Notes under the pieces: model-generated
Seen by the model: only the letters and a program-made list of their open reading frames with translations
Told to the model about the DNA's origin: nothing
The model's database searches: none
Program-made: the position numbers and the translations under genes
Part shown: positions 1 to 8,024 of the stretch, in pieces
Numbering within the stretch: position 1 is the first letter of the stretch
Layout: each line of letters starts with the position of its first letter
Source of the DNA: Rhodanobacter thiooxydans
GTDB lineage: Bacteria; Pseudomonadota; Gammaproteobacteria; Xanthomonadales; Rhodanobacteraceae
DNA length: 64,000 bases
Assembly: GCF_030291135.1 (NCBI RefSeq)
Contig: NZ_CP127409.1
Location: 2,108,001-2,172,000 of the forward strand
Direction: 5' to 3'

Positions 1-584
1 CACTGATCGTGACCATGCTGTTCCCGTTCGCGCTGGGACCTGAGGACACTCTGCTGCAACGGATCGCCGGCGGCGTGGTGCTGGTCACCGTACTGCTGGC
101 GATGCTGCTGGCGCTGGACGCGATGTTCGCCAGTGACATCGAGGACGGTTCGCTGGAACAACTGGTGCTGGCGCCGCAGCCGCTGGCGCTGATGCTGGGC
201 ATGAAAATTCTTGCGCACTGGATCACCACCGCGCTGCCGCTGATCGTGATCGCACCGCTGATGGCCGCGATGCTGCACCTGCCCGGCGCGGTAATCCCGG
301 TGCTGCTGCTGGCGCTGCTGCTGGCCACACCACTGCTCAGCCTGCTCGGCGCTGTGCTGGTCGCGCTGACGGCCGGCACCCGGCGCTCTGGTATGCTGCT
401 CGCCTTGATGTTGCTGCCGCTTTGCGTGCCAGCCGTGATCTTCGCCGCCGGCGCCGTGGCGGCTGCCCAGCAGGGTTTGCCATGGTTCGCGCCGGTCGCC
501 TGGCTCGCGGCCGCGCTGGTGCTGGCCGTGGTGCTGGCGCCACTGGCCTGCGCGGCGGCCCTTCGTATTGCCCTGGACGCTTGA
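1..584 (+). CDS. ccmB: CcmB, heme exporter permease subunit (5' end cut by window)
   Basis: Membrane subunit of the CcmAB ABC transporter that, with CcmC and CcmD, releases holo-CcmE in System I cytochrome c maturation. The reading frame is open from the window edge, so the start lies upstream; about 30 residues of the usual 220 are missing. The visible part has five to six hydrophobic helices and the CcmB-like stretch LFPFALGPED near the front. ccmA is expected just upstream. ccmC starts 6 bp after the stop, so they are co-transcribed. Identification rests on the fold and on the perfect ccm gene order that follows. Confidence 0.93.
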   Translation, partial: LIVTMLFPFALGPEDTLLQRIAGGVVLVTVLLAMLLALDAMFASDIEDGSLEQLVLAPQPLALMLGMKILAHWITTALPLIVIAPLMAAMLHLPGAVIPVLLLALLLATPLLSLLGAVLVALTAGTRRSGMLLALMLLPLCVPAVIFAAGAVAAAQQGLPWFAPVAWLAAALVLAVVLAPLACAAALRIALDA

Positions 585-590
585 TCGGTT

Positions 591-1349
591 ATGGCTAGCT
601 GGATTCCGCTCTGGTTGCACAAGCTCGGCTCGCCGCCGACGTTCTACCGCTTCGCCGGCGCGCTGCAGCCGTGGGCGATGGCGCTGGCGCTTCTGCTCGG
701 CGCGGTCGCGCTGTACGGCGGGCTGGTGCTGGCGCCGGCCGACTACCAGCAGGGCGACGCTTACCGGATCATCTTCATCCACGTGCCCAGCGCGTGGATG
801 AGCATGTTCATCTATGCAGTGATGGGCGTGGCCTCGTTCATCGCGCTGGTGTGGCGGATCAAGCTGGCCGAGGTGGTGGCGATGGAGTCGGCGCCGATCG
901 GCGCGGCGTTCACCTTCATCACCCTGGTCACCGGCTCGCTGTGGGGCAAGCCGATGTGGGGCACCTGGTGGACCTGGGATGCGCGGCTCACCTCCGAGCT
1001 GGTGCTGCTGTTCCTGTTCCTGGGCGTGATCGGCCTGTACCACGCGTTCGAGGATCGCCGCCAGGGCGCGCGCGCCGCGGCGTTCCTCGCCATCATCGGC
1101 ATCATCAACGTGCCGATCGTGCATTTCTCGGTGAACTGGTGGAACACCCTGCACCAGGGCAGCACAGTCAACGTGTTCGGCCAGTCGAAGATTTCCGCGG
1201 ACATGTTATGGCCGCTGCTGACGATGACCCTGGCGACCAAGTTCTACTACCTCGCCAGCCTGTTCCGTCGCGCACGCACCGACCTGCTGGCGCTGGAAGG
1301 CGGCAAGGACTGGGTGCGCAAGATCGCCGAAGACGAGGCTGGCCGATGA
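591..1349 (+). CDS. ccmC: CcmC, heme lyase that loads heme onto CcmE
   Basis: Inner-membrane heme-handling protein of 252 residues with six predicted helices. The tryptophan-rich periplasmic WWD motif WGTWWTWD is at residues 123-130. His64 and His188 have the same 124-residue spacing as the two heme-ligand histidines of E. coli CcmC (60 and 184). It presents heme to CcmE with CcmD as partner. The TGA overlaps the ATG of ccmD in an ATGA arrangement, which indicates translational coupling. Confidence 0.97.
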   Translation: MASWIPLWLHKLGSPPTFYRFAGALQPWAMALALLLGAVALYGGLVLAPADYQQGDAYRIIFIHVPSAWMSMFIYAVMGVASFIALVWRIKLAEVVAMESAPIGAAFTFITLVTGSLWGKPMWGTWWTWDARLTSELVLLFLFLGVIGLYHAFEDRRQGARAAAFLAIIGIINVPIVHFSVNWWNTLHQGSTVNVFGQSKISADMLWPLLTMTLATKFYYLASLFRRARTDLLALEGGKDWVRKIAEDEAGR

Positions 1350-1552
1350 GCGCCCTGCAGCACTTCCTGGCGATGGGCGGCTACGCGGCCTATGTATGGC
1401 CGGCCTACGCGCTGTTCTTCATCGTGCTGATCGCCGATACCCTCGCGCCGCGCCTGCGCCGCCGCCGCGTGCTGGCGGAACTTCGTGCCCGCCTGGCGCG
1501 TCAGAGCGCGCGACAGGAACGCAAACCCCTTTCCACGCCAGCATCCCCCTGA
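1346..1552 (+). CDS. ccmD: CcmD, small membrane partner of CcmC and CcmE
   Basis: A 68-residue protein with one N-terminal transmembrane helix (YAAYVWPAYALFFIVLIAD) followed by a short, Arg-rich cytoplasmic tail, the normal CcmD design. It stabilises the CcmC-CcmE complex and is needed to release heme-loaded CcmE. The ATG at 1346 overlaps the ccmC stop by four bases. Other in-frame starts upstream would run far into ccmC and are not credible. Confidence 0.92.
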   Translation: MSALQHFLAMGGYAAYVWPAYALFFIVLIADTLAPRLRRRRVLAELRARLARQSARQERKPLSTPASP

Positions 1553-1576
1553 CCGGGGCGGTCGACCACCATGCCC

Positions 1577-2062
1577 ATGAATCCCACCCGCAAGCGCCGG
1601 CTCACCATCGTGCTGGCCATCCTCGCCGCGGCAGCCGTCGCGGCCGTGCTGGTCGTGCTGGCGTTGCAGAACAACATGAACTACCTGCTCACCCCGAGCC
1701 AGGTTCAGTCGGGCGAGGCGGCCAGCTACAACACGTTCCGCCTCGGCGGCATGGTCAAGGCCGGCTCGATCCAGCGCTCCAGCGACTCGCTCAAGGTCAC
1801 CTTCACCGTGGTCGACGCCGGCGGCGCGATGCCGGTGGAATACACCGGCATCCTGCCCGACCTGTTCCGCGACAACCAGTCGGTGATCGCCACCGGCCAC
1901 ATGGACGGCGCCCGCTTCGTCGCCACCGAAGTGCTGGCCAAGCATGACGAGACCTACATGCCGAAGGAACTGAAGGACGCCATGGCGAAGGCGCACGAAG
2001 GGAAGCGGGTCGAAGAAGGTGCCGCGGCACCGAACAACATGCAAGGGAACCCCAAGCCATGA
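1577..2062 (+). CDS. ccmE: CcmE, periplasmic heme chaperone
   Basis: Membrane-anchored heme chaperone that binds heme covalently through a histidine and passes it to CcmF. With the start at the second ATG (MNPTRKRRL, the usual beginning in this family) it has 161 residues; the ATG six bases earlier is possible. One N-terminal helix is followed by an OB-fold beta barrel. The heme-attachment motif HxxxY is seen as His123 and Tyr127 in AKHDETYMP. The end overlaps ccmF by four bases. Confidence 0.96.
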   Translation: MNPTRKRRLTIVLAILAAAAVAAVLVVLALQNNMNYLLTPSQVQSGEAASYNTFRLGGMVKAGSIQRSSDSLKVTFTVVDAGGAMPVEYTGILPDLFRDNQSVIATGHMDGARFVATEVLAKHDETYMPKELKDAMAKAHEGKRVEEGAAAPNNMQGNPKP

Positions 2063-4044
2063 CCCCCGAACTCGGCCAACTCGCGTTGATCCTCGCCCTG
2101 TTGCTGGCGCTGGCGCAGAGCATCCTGCCGCTGATCGGCGCATGGCGCAGCAACCGCGCACTGATGGCGGTGGCGCGCCCGGCCGCGGCCGGCCAGGCGG
2201 TGTTCGTGGCGATGGCGTTCGGCATCCTGGCCTGGGCGTTCCTGCGCTTCGACTTCTCGGTGCAGTACGTGGCCGACAACTCGAACCTGGCGCTGCCGTG
2301 GTACTACCGCATAGCCGCGGTATGGGGCGCGCACGAGGGTTCGCTGCTGCTGTGGATCCTGATCCTCAATGTATGGACGGTGGCGCTGGCCGCGTTCAGC
2401 CAGAAGCTGCCCGAGGTGTTCGCCTCGCGCGTGCTCGCCGTGATGGGGCTGATCGCGGTGGGCTTCCTCGCCTTCATCATCTTCACTTCCAACCCGTTCG
2501 GCCGACTGCTGCCGATGCCGGGCGACGGCGCGGACCTGAACCCGGTGCTGCAGGACCCGGGCATGACCTTCCACCCGCCGATGCTGTACATGGGCTACGT
2601 CGGCTTCTCGGTGGCGTTCGCGTTCTCGATCGCCGCGCTGCTCGGCGGCGAGCTGGAACAGGCGTGGGTGCGCTGGGCACGACCGTGGACCAACGTCGCC
2701 TGGGCCTTCCTCACCTGCGGCATCGTCGCCGGCAGCTGGTGGGCCTATGCCGAGCTGGGCTGGGGCGGCTGGTGGTTCTGGGACCCGGTGGAGAACGCCA
2801 GCTTCATGCCGTGGCTGGTCGGCGCCGCGCTGATCCACGCGCAGGCGGTGACCGAGAAGCGCGGCTCGCTGCGCGCATGGACCATCCTGCTGTCGATCTT
2901 CGCGTTCTCGCTGTCCCTGCTCGGCACCTTCCTGGTGCGCTCGGGCGTGCTCACCTCGGTGCATGCGTTCGCCTCCGACCCGCGCCGCGGCGTGTTCATC
3001 CTGGCCTTCCTGACCATCGTGGTCGGCGGCTCGCTGCTGCTGTACGCACTGCGTGCGCCGAAGGTGCTCGGCGGCAAGGCGTTCAACGTGGTGTCGCGCG
3101 AGACGGTGCTGCTGATCGGCAACCTGATGTTCGCGGTGGCCGCGGCGATGGTGCTGCTGGGCACGCTGTTCCCGCTGATCGGCGATGCGCTGAACCTGGG
3201 CCGGATCTCGGTGGGCCCGCCCTACTTCGGCTTCCTGTTCCCGCTGCTGATGGCGCCGATCGTGTTGCTGCTGCCGTTCGGCCCGTTCCTGCGCTGGGGC
3301 AAGGGCGAGGCACCGGTACTCAAGAGCCTGCTGCTGCGCGTATTCATCGCCGCGCTGGCCTGCGCCATCATCGCGGCCTTCCTGGTCGAGGGAAACCTGA
3401 AGACGATCGTCGGCGTGGCCGCCGCCGTGTGGATCATGGTCGGCGTGCTGCTCTATGCCTACAAGCGCTGGCGTGAAGCGCCGCGCGGCCGGCGCTATCC
3501 CGGCGAGCTGGCCGGCATGCTGCTGGCGCATCTTGGCGTGGGCGTGTTCGTGGCCGGCGTGCTGCTGTCCGAATCGCTCAGCGTGACCCGCGACGTGCGC
3601 ATGGCGCCGGGTGAAACGCAGCACATCGGCAGCTACGACTTCCGCTTCGACGGCGTGCACCACACCACCGGCCCGAACTGGACCGCCGACCAGGGCGTGG
3701 TCACGGTGACCCGCGGCGAAAAACAGATCGCCGTGATGCACCCGCAGAAACGCACCTACCCGCGCGGCCAGGTGCAGACCGAGTCCGCCGTGGACGCCGG
3801 CGTCACCCGCGATCTCTACGTGGCGCTGGGTGAGCCGATGGATGCCAACGACATCGAGGGTGCATGGGCGTTGCGGCTGTACTACAAGCCGTTCATCCGC
3901 TGGATCTGGGCCGGCGGCCTGCTGATGATGCTGGGTGGCCTGGTCTGCGCCACCGACAAGCGCTTCCGCATCAAGCGCAGCGTCACCGCTGAAGCCGGCG
4001 CCACCGCTGCCGAGGGCCTGCAGGTACAGGAAACGCGCGCATGA
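2059..4044 (+). CDS. ccmF: CcmF, cytochrome c heme lyase core subunit
   Basis: Large polytopic heme lyase of 661 residues, the normal size, that attaches heme from CcmE to apocytochrome c together with CcmH and CcmI. The WWD-type motif [14 protein letters not shown] is at about residues 236-250, and the C-terminal third forms the periplasmic domain ending in a last membrane helix. It overlaps ccmE and ccmG by four bases at each end, so the operon is translated as a coupled unit. Confidence 0.97.
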   Translation: MTPELGQLALILALLLALAQSILPLIGAWRSNRALMAVARPAAAGQAVFVAMAFGILAWAFLRFDFSVQYVADNSNLALPWYYRIAAVWGAHEGSLLLWILILNVWTVALAAFSQKLPEVFASRVLAVMGLIAVGFLAFIIFTSNPFGRLLPMPGDGADLNPVLQDPGMTFHPPMLYMGYVGFSVAFAFSIAALLGGELEQAWVRWARPWTNVAWAFLTCGIVAGSWWAYAELGWGGWWFWDPVENASFMPWLVGAALIHAQAVTEKRGSLRAWTILLSIFAFSLSLLGTFLVRSGVLTSVHAFASDPRRGVFILAFLTIVVGGSLLLYALRAPKVLGGKAFNVVSRETVLLIGNLMFAVAAAMVLLGTLFPLIGDALNLGRISVGPPYFGFLFPLLMAPIVLLLPFGPFLRWGKGEAPVLKSLLLRVFIAALACAIIAAFLVEGNLKTIVGVAAAVWIMVGVLLYAYKRWREAPRGRRYPGELAGMLLAHLGVGVFVAGVLLSESLSVTRDVRMAPGETQHIGSYDFRFDGVHHTTGPNWTADQGVVTVTRGEKQIAVMHPQKRTYPRGQVQTESAVDAGVTRDLYVALGEPMDANDIEGAWALRLYYKPFIRWIWAGGLLMMLGGLVCATDKRFRIKRSVTAEAGATAAEGLQVQETRA

Positions 4045-4583
4045 GTCGCCTGCTTCCGTTCATCGGTTTCATGCTGCTGGTCGGGCTGTTCGGCTTCGGC
4101 ATCTGGTGGAACACCCAGCACGATCCGAACGCGATCCCGACGCCGCTGCTGAACAAGCCGGCGCCCGCGTTCAACCTGCCCAAGCTGTACGAGCCCGCGC
4201 AGACGGTCAGCAAGGCCGACCTGCTGGGCAAGCCCTACCTGCTCAACGTGTTTGCCAGCTGGTGCATCGAATGTGGCGTGGAGCACCCGGTGCTGACTGC
4301 CGAAGGCCCGACCCTGGGCGTGCAGCTGGTCGGCTACAACTACAAGGACGCGCCGGCCGACGCGAAAGCCTGGCTGGCCAAACACGGCAACCCGTACGAC
4401 CTGCTGATCGCCGACGAGCCGGGCCAGACCGCGATCGACTTCGGCGTGTACGGCGCACCGGAAAGCTTCCTGGTCGACGCCAAGGGCGTGATCCGCTACA
4501 AGCACATCGGCCCGCTGACCCCCGACGTGATGGCGAAGGAACTGAAGCCGGCGATCGCGGCGATGCTGAAGGAGGTGCCGTGA
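4041..4583 (+). CDS. ccmG: CcmG/DsbE, thiol-disulfide reductant for cytochrome c maturation
   Basis: Membrane-tethered periplasmic thioredoxin of 180 residues that keeps the apocytochrome CXXCH cysteines reduced. An N-terminal anchor helix (residues 5-23) is followed by the thioredoxin domain. The active site is WCIEC (Cys75 and Cys78); many relatives have a Pro or Thr between the cysteines, so the acidic residue is a small departure that could shift redox potential. The cis-Pro loop YGAPESFLVD is present. Its stop overlaps the start of ccmH. Confidence 0.95.
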   Translation: MSRLLPFIGFMLLVGLFGFGIWWNTQHDPNAIPTPLLNKPAPAFNLPKLYEPAQTVSKADLLGKPYLLNVFASWCIECGVEHPVLTAEGPTLGVQLVGYNYKDAPADAKAWLAKHGNPYDLLIADEPGQTAIDFGVYGAPESFLVDAKGVIRYKHIGPLTPDVMAKELKPAIAAMLKEVP

Positions 4584-5044
4584 TGCGGCTGCCCCTACGC
4601 ATGCTGCTCGTGGCGCTGCTCGCGTTCGCCGGCGTCGCCCACGCCCAGGCGATCGAGCCGATGCCGTTCAAGGACCACGCCCAGGAACTGCGCTTCCAGC
4701 ACCTCACCCACCAGCTGCGCTGCCCGATGTGCCAGAACGAGACGCTGGCCGATTCCAACGCGCCGATCGCGCGCGACCTGCGCAACCAGATCTTCCGGAT
4801 GATGCAGCAGGGCAGCAGCGACGAGGAGATCAAGCAGTACCTGGTCGCGCGCTATTCCGATTTCGTGCTGTATGACCCGCCACTGACCTCGCGCACCTGG
4901 CTGCTCTGGTTCGGTCCGCTGCTGATCCTGCTCGGCGGCGCCGGCGTGGTACTGGTGGCGATCCGCCGGCGCCGCCGGCTCGGCAGTACCACTACTGAAA
5001 CACCGGCCGGCAACGGTCCGATCGACAACGGGGACGACTGGTGA
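4583..5044 (+). CDS. ccmH: CcmH (CycL), apocytochrome c thiol reductase
   Basis: A 153-residue protein with a signal peptide ending at AHA (about residue 21), the redox motif LRCPMCQ (Cys47, Cys50), a three-helix bundle and one C-terminal transmembrane helix. It reduces the apocytochrome or CcmG and works in the CcmFHI lyase. This is the short form equal to the N-terminal half of E. coli CcmH; the TPR half is the separate next gene. The ATG at 4583 overlaps the ccmG stop; earlier in-frame starts lie inside ccmG. Confidence 0.95.
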   Translation: MRLPLRMLLVALLAFAGVAHAQAIEPMPFKDHAQELRFQHLTHQLRCPMCQNETLADSNAPIARDLRNQIFRMMQQGSSDEEIKQYLVARYSDFVLYDPPLTSRTWLLWFGPLLILLGGAGVVLVAIRRRRRLGSTTTETPAGNGPIDNGDDW

Positions 5045-6093
5045 AGACCGTTTTTTTCATTGCCGCCGCCGCGATGATCGTTGTGGCGCTGGCCGTGCTG
5101 TTGCTGCCGCTGATGCGCCAGGGTCGCCGCTCCGGTCGCCCGCGCAGCGTGTTCGCGCTGGCCCTGCTGATCGCGCTCGCGTTGCCACTGGGCACCGGCG
5201 CGCTGTACCTGCTGGTGGGTACGCCGGCCGCGTTGAACGGGGTGACCGCCGCGGCCGCCGCGCCGCTCAGCATGCAGCAGGCGCTTACCGAACTGCGCAC
5301 GCACCTGCAGCAGCAGCCAGACGACCTGCAGGGCTGGATGCTGCTGGCCCAGACCAGCAGCATGCTGCGCCAGCCGGCCGAGGCGCGCGATGCGTTCGAC
5401 CACGCGCTCAAGCTCGCCCCGAACAACGCCGAGGCGATGATCGGCTGGGCCGAGAACGACTCGATGACGCGCGACGACCACCTGATCGAAGGCCGCGCGC
5501 TGGATCTGCTCAAGCGCGCCGTGCAACTGCACCCGGACAGCCAGCGCGGCCTGTGGCTGCTCGGCATCAGCGACTTCCAGCGCGGCGCCTACCGCGAAGC
5601 CGCCGCCACCTGGCGCCTGCTGCAGCCTCAGCTGGAGCCGGGCTCGAAGGTGGCCACGGCGGTCGCCGAGCAGATTGCCGTGGCCGACGCCCGCTCTGGC
5701 GGCGCGCCGGCCGGCGCATCGTCGAGCGCTGCCACAGCTGCTCCGCAAGGTGCCGCACTGCAGGTGCAGGTGGCGCTGGCGCCGGCGCTGAAGGACAAGC
5801 TCGCCCCCGGTGACGCACTGTTCGTCTACGCCCGTGCCGAGAACGGCCCGCCGATGCCGCTGGCCGTGGCCAAACTCGATCCGGCGCAGTTGCCCACCAC
5901 CGTCACGCTGAACGACGCCATGGCGATGACGCCGGCCTACCGGCTGTCCTCGGTCCAGCGCGTCTTCGTCGGCGCGCGCATCAGCCACAGCGGCCAGCCG
6001 GTCGCCCAGCCCGGCGACCTGGAAGGCGACGCCGGCGTGGTCGCGGTGGACAGCAAGACGCCAATCAAGATCAGCATCGACAAGGTGCATTGA
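5041..6093 (+). CDS. ccmI: CcmI (CycH), TPR apocytochrome c chaperone
   Basis: 350 residues: two N-terminal transmembrane helices (about 5-22 and 36-56), a periplasmic TPR region (about 75-210) and a C-terminal beta-rich domain. It binds the C-terminal helix of apocytochrome c and delivers it to CcmF/CcmH. It is the last gene of the ccm operon and overlaps ccmH by four bases. A low-complexity Ala/Ser linker separates TPR and C-terminal domains. Confidence 0.93.
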   Translation: MKTVFFIAAAAMIVVALAVLLLPLMRQGRRSGRPRSVFALALLIALALPLGTGALYLLVGTPAALNGVTAAAAAPLSMQQALTELRTHLQQQPDDLQGWMLLAQTSSMLRQPAEARDAFDHALKLAPNNAEAMIGWAENDSMTRDDHLIEGRALDLLKRAVQLHPDSQRGLWLLGISDFQRGAYREAAATWRLLQPQLEPGSKVATAVAEQIAVADARSGGAPAGASSSAATAAPQGAALQVQVALAPALKDKLAPGDALFVYARAENGPPMPLAVAKLDPAQLPTTVTLNDAMAMTPAYRLSSVQRVFVGARISHSGQPVAQPGDLEGDAGVVAVDSKTPIKISIDKVH

Positions 6094-6095
6094 CG

Positions 6096-7220
6096 ATGGG
6101 CGACGCGCGCCGTTATTACGCCCTGCCCTCGCCATTCGCGATGAAGCGTGGCGGCGAATTGCACGGCGCACATGTCGCCTACGAGACCTGGGGCACGCTG
6201 AACGCCGCACGCGACAACGCCGTGCTGGTGCTCACCGGCCTGTCGCCCAGCGCACACATGACCTCGTGCGAAGAGGACCCGTCACCAGGCTGGTGGGAAG
6301 GCATGGCCGGCCCCGGCAAGGCGATCGACACCACCCGCTGGTTCGTGATCTGCGTGAACTCGCTGGGCAGCGACAAGGGTTCGACCTGCCCCGCCTCGAT
6401 CGATCCGTCCACCGGCGAGCCGTACCGCCTGAGCTTCCCCGAAATGGCGCTGGAAGACGTCGCCAACGCCGCGCATGGCGTCGCCGGCAGCCTCGGCATC
6501 AGCCAGCTGGCCTGCCTGATCGGCTGCTCGATGGGCGGCATGAGCGCGCTGGCCTACATGCTGCTGCACCCCGACAGCGCGCGCGCGCACATCAGCGTGG
6601 ACACCGCGCCGCAGGCGCAGCCGTTCGCCATCGCGATCCGCTCGCTGCAGCGCGAGGCGATCCGGCTCGACCCGCAGTTCAACGACGGCAACTACGACAT
6701 CCATGCGGAGCAAGGTGGCCGCTACCCCGACCTCGGCATGAGCATCGCGCGCAAGCTCGGCGTGATCACCTATCGCTCCGCGATGGAATGGAACGGCCGC
6801 TTCGCGCGCATCCGGCTCGATCCCGAGCAGCGCGAGGACGAGCCATTCGGCCGCGAGTTCCAGGTCGAGTCCTACCTGGAAGGCCACGCCCAGCGCTTCG
6901 TACGCCATTTCGACCCGAACAGCTATCTCTACCTGTCGCGCGCCAGCGACTGGTTCGACATCGCCGAATACGGCCACGGCAGCGTGCTGGAAGGCCTCAG
7001 ACGCATCCGCATCGAACAGGCGATGGTGATCGGCGTCAGCACCGACATCCTGTTCCCGCTACAGCAGCAGGAACAGATCGCCGAAGGCCTGGAAGCCGCC
7101 GGCGCGAAGGTGGAATTCGTGGCGCTGGATTCGCCGCAGGGCCACGACGCGTTCCTGGTCGACATCGACAACTACAGCCGCGCGATCGGTGGCTTCCTGA
7201 ACAGGCTGGCGGCCGGGTGA
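6096..7220 (+). CDS. MetX-family homoserine/serine O-acyltransferase
   Basis: Alpha/beta-hydrolase acyltransferase of about 374 residues. The nucleophile elbow GCSMGGMSAL (Ser145) and the late Asp and His motifs (STDILFP and GHDAFL) give a full catalytic triad. Family members acylate homoserine in methionine synthesis, or serine in cysteine synthesis. The oxyanion-region segment here is LGSDKGSTCPAS, whereas classical MetX has a Gly-Gly and TGP. Members of this family in Xanthomonadales have been reported as serine O-succinyltransferases, so substrate is left open. ATG 6096 is chosen; a TTG at 6090 overlaps ccmI. A thiol dioxygenase gene follows after 49 bp, which fits a role around cysteine. 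Confidence 0.85.
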   Translation: MGDARRYYALPSPFAMKRGGELHGAHVAYETWGTLNAARDNAVLVLTGLSPSAHMTSCEEDPSPGWWEGMAGPGKAIDTTRWFVICVNSLGSDKGSTCPASIDPSTGEPYRLSFPEMALEDVANAAHGVAGSLGISQLACLIGCSMGGMSALAYMLLHPDSARAHISVDTAPQAQPFAIAIRSLQREAIRLDPQFNDGNYDIHAEQGGRYPDLGMSIARKLGVITYRSAMEWNGRFARIRLDPEQREDEPFGREFQVESYLEGHAQRFVRHFDPNSYLYLSRASDWFDIAEYGHGSVLEGLRRIRIEQAMVIGVSTDILFPLQQQEQIAEGLEAAGAKVEFVALDSPQGHDAFLVDIDNYSRAIGGFLNRLAAG

Positions 7221-7269
7221 ATGCCGCGCTGCTAAGATAAGCCGCACCACGCATCCCACCGAGATCATC

Positions 7270-7851
7270 ATGCTCACCCTGGATTTCCCCGGCAGCCGCA
7301 CCCTGATCGACGCGATCGACGCCGCCGTGGCCAAACCGACCACCCACGAACTCACCGACAGCCTGCGCAACAGCCTGTGCAAGCTGATCCGCGAGAATGC
7401 CGTCACCCTGCCCGACTGCGTGTTCGAGGCGAATGCCGAGCACTACGCCCGCCGCGAGCTGTACCGCAGCGAGGACCACGGCTACTGCGTGGTGGCGATG
7501 ACCTGGGGGCCAGGCCAGGGCACGCCGATCCACGACCACGACGGCATGTGGTGCGTCGAAGGTGTCTGGAACGGCGCGCTGGAGATCGTGCAGTACGAAC
7601 TGATCGAGCACGACGCACAGCGCTACTGCTTCCAGCCGGTCGGCTCGATCCAGGCCGGCGCCGGCTCGGCCGGCAGCCTGATCCCGCCGCACGAATACCA
7701 CAGCATCCGCAACCCCAGCGACAGCGCGGTCACCGTCAGCCTGCACATCTACTCCGGCCCGATGACCCGCTGCTCGGTGTTCCAGCCGCTGCCGGAAGAC
7801 CGCTGGTACGGCCGCGACGTGCGCCAGCTGGGTCTCGACCGCGTGCACTGA
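7270..7851 (+). CDS. Cysteine dioxygenase-family (cupin) thiol dioxygenase
   Basis: A 193-residue cupin. The iron-binding three-His set is visible: His88 and His90 in TPIHDHDGMWCVEG and His144 in PPHEYHSIRN, as in bacterial cysteine or 3-mercaptopropionate dioxygenases. These enzymes oxidise a thiol to a sulfinate with O2. Which thiol is used cannot be read from sequence. It follows the MetX-family acyltransferase in the same direction with 49 bp between, so the pair may make and degrade cysteine, or control its level. Confidence 0.85.
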   Translation: MLTLDFPGSRTLIDAIDAAVAKPTTHELTDSLRNSLCKLIRENAVTLPDCVFEANAEHYARRELYRSEDHGYCVVAMTWGPGQGTPIHDHDGMWCVEGVWNGALEIVQYELIEHDAQRYCFQPVGSIQAGAGSAGSLIPPHEYHSIRNPSDSAVTVSLHIYSGPMTRCSVFQPLPEDRWYGRDVRQLGLDRVH

Positions 7852-7863
7852 ACCCGGCATAAT
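7835..7863 (+). promoter_or_regulatory. Candidate sigma-70 promoter of tRNA-Leu
   Basis: TCGACC (7835-7840) and CATAAT (7858-7863) are separated by 17 bp and sit 15 bp before the tRNA 5' end. The -35 lies within the end of the dioxygenase gene. Pattern match only. Confidence 0.45.
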
Positions 7864-7878
7864 CACCCGCTCGCACAT

Positions 7879-7964
7879 GCCGGCGTGGCGGAATGGTAGA
7901 CGCGGCGGACTCAAAATCCGCTTGTGGTGACACAGTGGAGGTTCGAGTCCTCTCGCCGGTACCA
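7879..7964 (+). tRNA. tRNA-Leu (anticodon CAA)
   Basis: 86 nt class II tRNA. Acceptor GCCGGCG pairs with CGCCGGT, the anticodon loop is CTCAAAA giving anticodon CAA (reads UUG), a long variable arm is present, the T loop is GTTCGAGTC, and CCA is encoded at 7962-7964. Confidence 0.97.
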
Positions 7965-7974
7965 GCTCACGAAG

Positions 7975-7998
7975 AACCCCGCCTCGCGCGGGGTTTTT
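7975..7998 (+). terminator. Rho-independent terminator after tRNA-Leu
   Basis: An 8-bp stem (AACCCCGC / GCGGGGTT) with a 5-nt loop is followed by a run of five T. It ends the tRNA-Leu transcript and lies just downstream of the converging gene at 8025. Confidence 0.85.
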
Positions 7999-8024
7999 CA
8001 TGCCTGGAGATCTTGAACAGCCTC

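Noticed and set aside
1954-3741. 595-residue minus-strand frame opposite ccmF
   Set aside because: Its composition (His, Gln, Arg-rich, no domain) is typical of a GC-rich antisense shadow; ccmF on the other strand is certain.
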